DNA of 33,777 nucleotides from Pelagibius sp. (GTDB lineage Bacteria > Pseudomonadota > Alphaproteobacteria > Kiloniellales > Kiloniellaceae), in assembly GCF_028281305.1 (NCBI RefSeq), contig NZ_JANQKD010000046.1:1-33777 (forward strand). The letters are read 5' to 3'. Below the pieces are notes generated by a model, which was not told the origin of the DNA, ran no database searches, and saw nothing but the letters and a program-made list of their open reading frames with translations. A program made the translations under genes and the position numbers. Positions 27,480 through 33,777 of the stretch are shown in pieces (the first letter of the stretch is position 1; every line of letters starts with the position of its first letter).

Positions 27480-28475
27480 CTAGTAGACCTCCGGCACATA
27501 GAGTTCCTTCGGCAGGACGGTGCGCTCATAGTCCGGGTTGAAGACCCGCTCCGGCAGCTCGACGGGCTCGTGGGGCACTTCCTCGTAGGGCACCTGCGAC
27601 AGCAGGTGGTGGATGCAGTTGAGGCGGGCGCGCTTCTTGTCGTTGCCTTCGACGATGGACCAGGTCGCTTCGGGGATGTTGGTCCGCCGCAGCATCTCTT
27701 CCTTCACCTTGGTGTAGTCCTCCCAGCGGACGCGGGACTGCAGGTCCATGGGGCTCAGCTTCCACTGCTTGATGGGGTCGTGGACGCGCATCAGGAAGCG
27801 GAGCTGCTGTTCCTGGTCGGTGATGGAAAACCAGTACTTCACCAGTTTGATGCCGGAGCGCACCAGCATGCGCTCGAACTCGGGCACGTCGTTGAAGAAC
27901 TCGTCGACCTGCGTTTCGTTGGCGAAGCCCATGACCCGCTCCACGCCCGCCCGGTTGTACCAGGAGCGGTCGAAGAGCACGATTTCGCCGGCGCTCGGCA
28001 GGTGGGGGACGTAGCGCTGGAAGTACCACTGGTGCTTCTCGCGCTCGCTCGGGGCCGGCAGCGCCACGGTGCGGCAGACCCGCGGGTTCAGGCGCTGGGT
28101 GACCCGCTTGATCACCCCGCCCTTGCCGGCGGCGTCGCGCCCCTCGAAGATCACCAGCAGCTTGTAGTTCGTATGCACGACCCAGTCCTGCAGCTTGACC
28201 AGCTCGGCCTGCAGCTTGAGAAGCTCCCGGAAATAGGTGCGGCGGTCGAGGGCGGACTTGTGCCGCAGGGTCGAGATCTGGCGCAGCTCCTTGCTGACGC
28301 GCTGGTCGTCGATCTCCATCTCCAGCTCTTCGTCGAAGCTGTCTTCCAGCTCCGCGTCCACCCAGCTCATCTCCTGGCCGGGTTTCCCCGGGCCGGGTTT
28401 CCCTGGACCGGACTCCTCCTGAGAGGGCTTCTCTGCTATCGCTTCGGGCTGGGGTTTCTGCAGGTCGCTGCTCAT
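27480..28475 (-). CDS. ppk2: Polyphosphate kinase 2
   Basis: A 331-residue PPK2-family kinase that moves phosphate between polyphosphate and nucleoside phosphates. The Walker A motif is EGRDAAGKGG (111-120), the Walker B region is LFDRSWYNRAGVERVMG (167-183), and the lid is near QQLRFLMRVHDPIKQWKLSP. The length and single domain fit the one-domain PPK2 group; the nucleotide preference cannot be read directly. ATG 28475 was chosen over an upstream ATG at 28556, which adds an unrelated basic leader. The N-terminal tail contains a short duplicated GPGKPGPGKPG stretch, encoded by an imperfect 15-base tandem repeat near 28379-28410. Confidence 0.93.
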   Translation of the reverse strand: MSSDLQKPQPEAIAEKPSQEESGPGKPGPGKPGQEMSWVDAELEDSFDEELEMEIDDQRVSKELRQISTLRHKSALDRRTYFRELLKLQAELVKLQDWVVHTNYKLLVIFEGRDAAGKGGVIKRVTQRLNPRVCRTVALPAPSEREKHQWYFQRYVPHLPSAGEIVLFDRSWYNRAGVERVMGFANETQVDEFFNDVPEFERMLVRSGIKLVKYWFSITDQEQQLRFLMRVHDPIKQWKLSPMDLQSRVRWEDYTKVKEEMLRRTNIPEATWSIVEGNDKKRARLNCIHHLLSQVPYEEVPHEPVELPERVFNPDYERTVLPKELYVPEVY

Positions 28476-28610
28476 GGCGCTGTTTCGTCTCTCTTTTTTG
28501 GCCGGATCGGGCCGCAGGCTTCGTGAAGACTGCACGCTACAGCAGGTTTTTGACAACCGTGTTGACCTGCCGCAAGGCGGGCAAAGTGGGCGCGGCGCTG
28601 GCGATCAGGG

Positions 28611-29492
28611 TCAGAAGATGTCCCGGTTCTCCCGCACCTCGGCTTTGATGAAGTCCACCGTCTCGCGGATGCGGCGCAAGGAGGCGGTGTTCTCGTGGCT
28701 GACGATCCAGAAGGTGCGGGTCAGCGAGAAGGTCTTGCGCAGCACCGGCTGCAGGCCGCTCTGCTCGCCGGCCAGGAAGTCGGGCAGGATGCAGATGCCG
28801 GCCCCGGCCAGGGTCGCGTTCAACTGGGCGATCAGGTTGGTGGAGGAAATCTGCGGCACCACCTTGCGGCCCAGAATCGGCATGTAGTCCAGCTTGGGGT
28901 CGAAGATCAGGTCCGAGATGTAGCCGATCATGCTGTGCTGCTTCAGGTCCTCCAGCTGCTGGATCGGCGGGCTTTCCTTCAGATAGTCGCCGGTGGCGTA
29001 GAGATGCAGGTGATAGTCGGTCAGCTTGGCGACCCGCAGGCGCCCGGACTTGGGCCGGGTGATGGCGATGCTCACATCGGCCTCGCGCTTGGACAGGCTG
29101 AAGATCCGCGGCATGGCCACAAGCTGCAGCTCCAGCTTCGGATGGCGGCGGGCGAGCTTGTGGATGCGCGGCGCCAGAAAGAAGGAGCCGAAACCGTCCG
29201 GCGCGCCCAGGCGCACCACGCCCTCCAGGGACTCGTCGCGGCCCTGGACCTGGGCCTGGGCTTCCAGGGTCGATGTCTCCATGGCCTCGGCGGCGGGCAG
29301 CAGGCGCTGGCCTACCTCGGTCAGGCTGTAGCCCTTGGGATTGCGGTCGAAGAGGCGGGCATCCAGCGCGCTTTCCAGCGCACGGATGCGCCGCGCCACG
29401 GTGGCGTTGTCGACTTTCAGGCCCTTGGCGGCGGTGGTGAGCTGGCCCGAGCGAGCCACCGCCAGGAAGAACTTCAGGTCATCCCAGCGCAA
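28611..29492 (-). CDS. LysR-family regulator, likely of mmsA
   Basis: A 293-residue LysR regulator. MRWDDLKFFLAVARSGQLTT opens the DNA-binding domain, the recognition part is VDNATVARRIRALESALDARLF, and the wing is PKGYSLTEVGQRLL. The effector half begins near residue 90. The start codon is TTG 29492 with AGAGGA about 7 bases upstream. It diverges from mmsA at 29751, and two inverted repeats lie in the gap, which suggests that it controls mmsA (inference). Its opening matches the LysR at 1208-2068. Confidence 0.9.
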   Translation of the reverse strand: MRWDDLKFFLAVARSGQLTTAAKGLKVDNATVARRIRALESALDARLFDRNPKGYSLTEVGQRLLPAAEAMETSTLEAQAQVQGRDESLEGVVRLGAPDGFGSFFLAPRIHKLARRHPKLELQLVAMPRIFSLSKREADVSIAITRPKSGRLRVAKLTDYHLHLYATGDYLKESPPIQQLEDLKQHSMIGYISDLIFDPKLDYMPILGRKVVPQISSTNLIAQLNATLAGAGICILPDFLAGEQSGLQPVLRKTFSLTRTFWIVSHENTASLRRIRETVDFIKAEVRENRDIF

Positions 29493-29611
29493 GCACGCAT
29501 CCTCTTTATCCTTGTCTGATGGGCTCCGGCGGGCCGTGTTTTCGTTGCGGCACTGTCGCTGCGGCGGCCCGCGTGGTAAAGTGCATTCTTGCTGCTATGC
29601 TCCGCCTCTCA

Positions 29612-29642
29612 TTGCAGAAATGCAAAATGAAAATGACATTTT
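29612..29642. promoter_or_regulatory. Overlapping inverted repeats in the LysR/mmsA gap
   Basis: TTGCA-GAAA-TGCAA (29612-29625) overlaps AAAATG-N7-CATTTT (29624-29642). Two abutting dyads in a divergent LysR gap are typical of recognition and activation sites. They lie 108-139 bases before the mmsA start and 120-150 bases from the LysR start. Confidence 0.5.
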
Positions 29643-29750
29643 GGCGGTTTTGAGCGGCCTTCGAATGTAATAACCACTACAGTTGCTGATACTCAGGCGA
29701 AATCTTTGGGACGAAAGAGCCCAGGCGCGGGATAGAAAAGGGCTGGCGGA

Positions 29751-31250
29751 ATGCAGGAACTCACGCACTTCATTGGCGGCGAGCACGTCAAGGGAACCAG
29801 CGGCCGCACGGCCGAGGTGTTCAATCCGGCAACCGGCGAGGCGGAGAAACGGGTGCCGCTGGCCAGCGCCGGTGAACTGGATGCCGCAGTCGCCAATGCC
29901 CGCGAGGCACAGCCGGCCTGGGCGGCGACCAATCCTCAGCGCCGCGCGCGCGTGCTGATGAAGTTCGTCGAATTGCTGCACCGCGACATGGACAAACTTG
30001 CCGAGGCGCTGTCCCGTGAGCACGGCAAGACCCTGCCGGATGCCAAGGGCGACATCATCCGTGGTCTGGAGGTCGCGGAGTTCTGCTTCGGCGCGCCGCA
30101 TCTGCTGAAGGGCGAGTACACCACCAACGCCGGGCCGGGGATCGACATGTATTCCCTGCGCCAGCCGCTCGGGGTGGTCGCCGGCATCACGCCGTTCAAT
30201 TTCCCGGCGATGATCCCGATGTGGAAGTTCTGCCCGGCCATCGCCGCCGGCAACGCCTTTATCCTGAAGCCCTCCGAGCGCGACCCCTCGGTGCCGCTGA
30301 TGCTGGCGGAGCTGATGATGGAGGCCGGCCTGCCGGCCGGTATCCTGAATGTCGTCAACGGCGACAAGGAGGCGGTGGACGCCATCCTCGACCATCCGGA
30401 CATCATGGCCGTGGGCTTCGTCGGCTCGACGCCGATCGCCGAGCACGTTTATACGCGCGGCTGCGCCGCCGGCAAGCGGGTGCAGTGCTTCGGCGGCGCC
30501 AAGAACCACATGATCATCATGCCCGATGCCGACATGGACCAGGCGGTCGATGCGCTGATCGGCGCCGGCTACGGCGCGGCGGGCGAGCGCTGCATGGCGA
30601 TCTCGGTCGCTGTCCCGGTGGGCGAGAAGACCGCGGACGAACTGGTCGAGCGTCTGATCCCGCGGGTCGAAGGACTGAAGATCGGCCCCTACACCGGCGG
30701 CAACGACGTCGATATGGGCCCGCTGGTGACCGCGGCGGCCCGCGACCGGGTCAAGGGTCTGGTCGACAGCGGCGTCGCGCAGGGGGCGGAACTGGCCGTC
30801 GACGGCCGCGGCTTCGCCATGCAGGGCTACGAGGACGGCTTCTTCGTCGGCGGCTGCCTCTTCGACAGGGTCACCACGGAGATGGACATCTACAAGGAAG
30901 AGATCTTCGGGCCGGTGCTCTCCGTCGTGCGCTCGCCCGACTACAACGACGCCCTCGACCTGACGATGAACAATCCCTATGGCAACGGCACCGCCATTTT
31001 CACCCGCGACGGCGACACCGCCCGCGACTTCTGCGACCGGGTGAACGTCGGCATGGTGGGCGTGAACGTGCCGATCCCGGTGCCGCTGGCTTACTACACC
31101 TTCGGCGGCTGGAAGGCCTCCGGCTTCGGGGATCTGAACCAGCACGGGCCGGACAGCTTCCGCTTCTACACCCGGACCAAGACGGTGACCTCGCGCTGGC
31201 CCTCCGGCGTGAAGGAAGGGGCGAGCTTTACGATCCCGACGATGAACTGA
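29751..31250 (+). CDS. mmsA: Methylmalonate-semialdehyde dehydrogenase, CoA-acylating
   Basis: A 499-residue aldehyde dehydrogenase that converts methylmalonate (or malonate) semialdehyde to propionyl-CoA or acetyl-CoA at the end of valine and inositol breakdown. The NAD-binding and active regions include ITPFNFPAMIPMWKFCPA with the conserved Asn150, VGFVGSTPIAEH, and GAAGERCMAIS with catalytic Cys281. The MmsA-type ending NQHGPDSFRFYTRTKTVTSR is clear. ATG 29751 follows AAAGGG. LysR control is suggested by the divergent gene. The adjacent acyl-CoA ligase and LivG-like gene fit a branched-chain amino acid theme. Confidence 0.96.
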   Translation: MQELTHFIGGEHVKGTSGRTAEVFNPATGEAEKRVPLASAGELDAAVANAREAQPAWAATNPQRRARVLMKFVELLHRDMDKLAEALSREHGKTLPDAKGDIIRGLEVAEFCFGAPHLLKGEYTTNAGPGIDMYSLRQPLGVVAGITPFNFPAMIPMWKFCPAIAAGNAFILKPSERDPSVPLMLAELMMEAGLPAGILNVVNGDKEAVDAILDHPDIMAVGFVGSTPIAEHVYTRGCAAGKRVQCFGGAKNHMIIMPDADMDQAVDALIGAGYGAAGERCMAISVAVPVGEKTADELVERLIPRVEGLKIGPYTGGNDVDMGPLVTAAARDRVKGLVDSGVAQGAELAVDGRGFAMQGYEDGFFVGGCLFDRVTTEMDIYKEEIFGPVLSVVRSPDYNDALDLTMNNPYGNGTAIFTRDGDTARDFCDRVNVGMVGVNVPIPVPLAYYTFGGWKASGFGDLNQHGPDSFRFYTRTKTVTSRWPSGVKEGASFTIPTMN

Positions 31251-31288
31251 GGAAGCAGGGAACTGAGGAACAACTGGGAACTGAGGAA
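31244..31288. repeat. Triple GAACTGAGGAA repeat at the mmsA stop
   Basis: GAACTGAGGAA occurs at 31244-31254, 31260-31270 and 31278-31288. The first copy includes the mmsA TGA stop. The spacing of 16 and 18 bases suggests slippage in the 3' region. The remaining gap to 31622 shows no gene. Confidence 0.8.
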
Positions 31289-31340
31289 GAGCAGGCCAAA
31301 GGCTGCCGCAACGCCCTTGCGGGGCCACAGGTGCGGTTCG

Positions 31341-31352
31341 GGGCTTCGGCCC
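31341..31352 (+). terminator. Weak terminator-like hairpin after mmsA
   Basis: GGGC-TTCG-GCCC forms a short stem with a stable TTCG tetraloop, followed by a T-containing run (gattttt). The stem is only 4 bp, so this is weak. Confidence 0.3.
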
Positions 31353-31622
31353 TTAGAGTGTTGATTTTTCGGTCAAAGATCGCTTAGGTAGACGAGATTT
31401 TCCGGGCGGCCAAAGGTCGCAGGCAAGCCAACAAGAAGAACCGGGAAATCTGAACGGGAGGCTCAGCGGAATGATGGGAGCACCATCGTCGCTGTGTGCG
31501 GGAAAGCCGGCCGTGGCGGCCGGCACGGGGTATGGTGCCCGGGCTCACAAAGCCTGGGACTGTGATGCCCGGGTTGCCGCGCACGGTACCATCGCCCTGT
31601 TGGACAAAACGGGGTCTGGCAC

Positions 31623-33596
31623 ATGAGAAAGGCTGATCTGCCGCCGGCGGAGCTCGACACCTTTCCCAAGCTGCTGGAACACCACGCCGCCAAGCGGCCG
31701 GGGCGCCCGGCGATCCGCGAAAAGGACTTCGGCATCTGGCAGACCCATAGCTGGGGCCAGGTGGCGGAGGAGGTGCGCAACCTCGCTGCCGGGCTGATTT
31801 CCCTCGGCGTGCAGCGCGGCGACAAGGTCGCCATCGTCGGCGACAACCGCCCGCGGCTCTACTGGACCATGACGGCGGCCCAGGCCATCGGCGCGGTGCC
31901 CGTGCCGCTCTACCAGGATTCCGTGGCCGAGGAGATGGCCTACGTCGTGGAGCATGCCGAGGCGCGCTTTGCCGTGGTGGAGGACCAGGAACAGGTCGAC
32001 AAGCTGCTGGAGATCCGCGAGCGCTGCCCGGGCCTGACCCAGATTGTCTACGACGAGTCGCGCGGCATGCGCCACTACACCCAGGGCTTCCTGCACCACT
32101 TCGACGCGGTCCAGGCCGAGGGGCGCGACTACAACAAGATCCACCCGGATTTCTACGCGGAGGAGATCGCCAAGGGCCGCGGCTCGGACACCGCGATCAT
32201 CCTCTACACCTCGGGCACCACCGGCAAGCCGAAGGGCGTGATCCTCAGCTTCGACAACGTGCTGAAGACGGCGGCGAACGGGGTGAAGCTGGAGGGCCTG
32301 AGCGATCAGGACGAGTCCCTCGCCTACCTGCCCATGGCCTGGGTCGGCGATCACATCTTCTCCTATGCGCAAAGTTACGTGGCGGGCTTCTGCGTCGCCT
32401 GTCCGGAATCCAGCGCCACGGTCATGCATGACATGCGCGAACTGGGGCCGACCTACTTCTTCGCGCCGCCGCGCATTTTCGAGAACATCCTGACCACGGT
32501 GATGATCCGCATGGAGGACGCCGGCTGGATCAAGCGCCGGCTGTTCCACTTCTTCATGGAGGTGGCGCGGCGCTCGGGCACCGGCATTCTCGACGGCAAG
32601 CCCGTGGGCTTTGGCGACCGCCTGCTCTACGCCCTCGGCCAGATCCTGGTCTTTGGGCCGCTGAAGAACACCCTGGGCTTCACCCGCATCCGCCTGGCCT
32701 ATACGGCCGGCGAGGCGATCGGGCCGGATATCTTCGACTTCTACCGCTCGCTGGGCGTCAACCTGAAACAGCTTTACGGCTCCACCGAGGCCAGCGTCTT
32801 CATCACCATCCAGCCCGACGGCGAGATCGAGGCCGACACCGTCGGCAAGCCGGCGCTGGATGTGGAGATCAAGATCGCCGACAACGGCGAGGTGATGTTC
32901 CGCGGCCCCGGCGTCTTCGTCGAGTACTTTAAGAATCCCGAGGCGACGGCGGAGACCAAGACGGCTGACGGCTGGGTGCACACCGGCGATGCCGGCTTCT
33001 TTGCCGACAACGGGCACCTGAAGATCATCGACCGCGCCAAGGACGTCGGCCGGCTGAACGACGGCGGCCTCTTCGCGCCCAAGTACGTCGAGAACAAGCT
33101 GAAGTTCTTCCCCGACATCAAGGAAGCGGTGGCCTTCGGCCACGAGCGCGACTACTGCACCGCCTTCATCAACATCGATCTGGTGGCGGTGGGAAGCTGG
33201 GCGGAGCGCAACAACGTGCCCTACGGCAGCTATCAGGAACTGGCGGCCAATCCCCAGGTGATCGAGACCATCAAGGGGCACATCGAAAAGGTGAACCGCG
33301 ACTTGGCGGCGGACCCCAAGCTTTCGGGCTCCCAGATCCGCCGCTTCCTGGTGCTGCACAAGGAACTGGATGCCGACGACGGCGAGCTGACCCGCACCCG
33401 CAAGGTGCGCCGCAGCTTCATTGCCGAGCGTTACAGTCCTTTGATCCAGGCGCTCTACTCCGAGGCCGACAGCGCCTACATCGAAACCGAGGTGACCTTC
33501 GAGGACGGCCGCAAGGGTATGATCAAGGCGGACCTCCAGGTCATCAACATCGACCTCCAGCCGGCTGCGGCGCCGGCGCTCAAGAAGGCAAGCTGA
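31623..33596 (+). CDS. AMP-dependent acyl-CoA ligase
   Basis: A 657-residue acyl-CoA synthetase that activates a fatty or organic acid via an acyl-adenylate. The motifs are YTSGTTGKPKG (195-205), YGSTEAS (385-391) and WVHTGDAGF (451-459), with the C-terminal domain beginning near IIDRAKD. The length is typical of long-chain ligases; chain length cannot be assigned. ATG 31623 follows GGGG about 8 bases upstream. Its TGA overlaps the ATG of the LivG-like gene (TGATG), showing translational coupling. In many alphaproteobacteria such ligases lead branched-chain ABC transporter operons. Confidence 0.95.
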   Translation: MRKADLPPAELDTFPKLLEHHAAKRPGRPAIREKDFGIWQTHSWGQVAEEVRNLAAGLISLGVQRGDKVAIVGDNRPRLYWTMTAAQAIGAVPVPLYQDSVAEEMAYVVEHAEARFAVVEDQEQVDKLLEIRERCPGLTQIVYDESRGMRHYTQGFLHHFDAVQAEGRDYNKIHPDFYAEEIAKGRGSDTAIILYTSGTTGKPKGVILSFDNVLKTAANGVKLEGLSDQDESLAYLPMAWVGDHIFSYAQSYVAGFCVACPESSATVMHDMRELGPTYFFAPPRIFENILTTVMIRMEDAGWIKRRLFHFFMEVARRSGTGILDGKPVGFGDRLLYALGQILVFGPLKNTLGFTRIRLAYTAGEAIGPDIFDFYRSLGVNLKQLYGSTEASVFITIQPDGEIEADTVGKPALDVEIKIADNGEVMFRGPGVFVEYFKNPEATAETKTADGWVHTGDAGFFADNGHLKIIDRAKDVGRLNDGGLFAPKYVENKLKFFPDIKEAVAFGHERDYCTAFINIDLVAVGSWAERNNVPYGSYQELAANPQVIETIKGHIEKVNRDLAADPKLSGSQIRRFLVLHKELDADDGELTRTRKVRRSFIAERYSPLIQALYSEADSAYIETEVTFEDGRKGMIKADLQVINIDLQPAAAPALKKAS

Positions 33597-33777
33597 TGGC
33601 GGCTGACACCCTGGCAAGCGCACCGGCCTTAGAGGCGGCGGAGCCCTCGGCGCCCGCGATGCCCCAGAAGAAGATCGGCGAGACCCTGCTCCGGGTCGAC
33701 AACATCACGCTCTCCTTCGGCGGCGTCAAAGCCCTGACCGACATCTCCTTCGAGATCCGCGAGCACGAGATCCTGGC
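33596..33777 (+). CDS. livG: ABC transporter ATP-binding protein, partial
   Basis: Only the first 60 codons lie in the window. They read MAADTLASAPALEAAEPSAP, then a short linker and LLRVDNITLSFGGVKALTDI, then SFEIREHEIL, the opening strand of a LivG-type ABC ATPase (branched-chain amino acid family). The Walker A motif lies beyond the window. The N-terminal 30 residues are an Ala/Pro-rich extension; a later in-frame ATG (33659) is an alternative start. It overlaps the ligase stop by one base. Confidence 0.85.
   Translation, partial: MAADTLASAPALEAAEPSAPAMPQKKIGETLLRVDNITLSFGGVKALTDISFEIREHEIL

Noticed and set aside
31545..33623. Long minus-strand open frame opposite the acyl-CoA ligase
   Set aside because: The plus strand encodes all ligase motifs; the minus frame lacks a domain or ribosome-binding site.

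Overview
The window is GC-rich, densely coded chromosomal DNA. It most resembles a free-living alphaproteobacterium, perhaps Rhodospirillales-like; that placement is an inference from gene content. The markers are a mitochondrial-type Suv3 RNA helicase paired with an S4-domain protein, AcnA, CoA-acylating MmsA, an acyl-CoA ligase overlapping a LivG-type ABC ATPase, a PPK2 kinase, a full CtrA-like box (TTAA-N7-TTAAC), and intergenic palindromic repeats of types common in this class. I see no rRNA, tRNA, CRISPR array or complete transposon.

Layout. 1-7500: aldo/keto reductase and divergent LysR regulator, glutathione transferase, an orphan secreted protein, and the S4 protein/Suv3-like helicase pair. 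7505-9604: L-isoaspartyl methyltransferase divergent from HtpG (protein repair and folding). 9605-9965: a gap holding three palindromic repeat units. 9966-16315: DUF1223 thiol protein, transglutaminase-like protein, AraC regulator, secreted YHS protein, secreted beta-propeller protein divergent from a LysR regulator with a clear operator between them, and a small membrane protein. 16510-18265: CtrA-like box, HU-like DNA-binding protein and an inositol-monophosphatase-family phosphatase. 18266-21059: a genomic scar (below). 21060-25450: AcnA with a strong terminator, and a membrane-anchored TPR protein. 25451-26607: a less GC-rich Fic module with its small partner gene. 26604-28475: alpha/beta hydrolase and PPK2. 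28611-33777: LysR regulator divergent from mmsA, then acyl-CoA ligase and the start of livG, a group suggesting branched-chain amino acid or acyl catabolism and uptake.

The most unusual region is 18266-20131. A decayed 3' end of an aconitase gene (minus strand) lies just downstream of the intact phosphatase gene. A lone cytochrome P450 follows, then a decayed 3' end of the phosphatase gene (plus strand). The intact acnA ends further right. The order A - B' - P450 - A' - B is what a single crossover between a chromosomal A/B junction and a circular or tandem donor carrying a diverged A'/B' junction would leave. Many differences in A' are third-position changes, which suggests the donor was a related genome rather than a fresh local duplication.

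Other points of interest are a strong Shine-Dalgarno that feeds a nine-codon frame unless one C is added to a C5 run (16303-16340), two perfect 18-bp tandem duplications in separate intergenic regions, and a Fic partner protein with a variant of the inhibitory motif.
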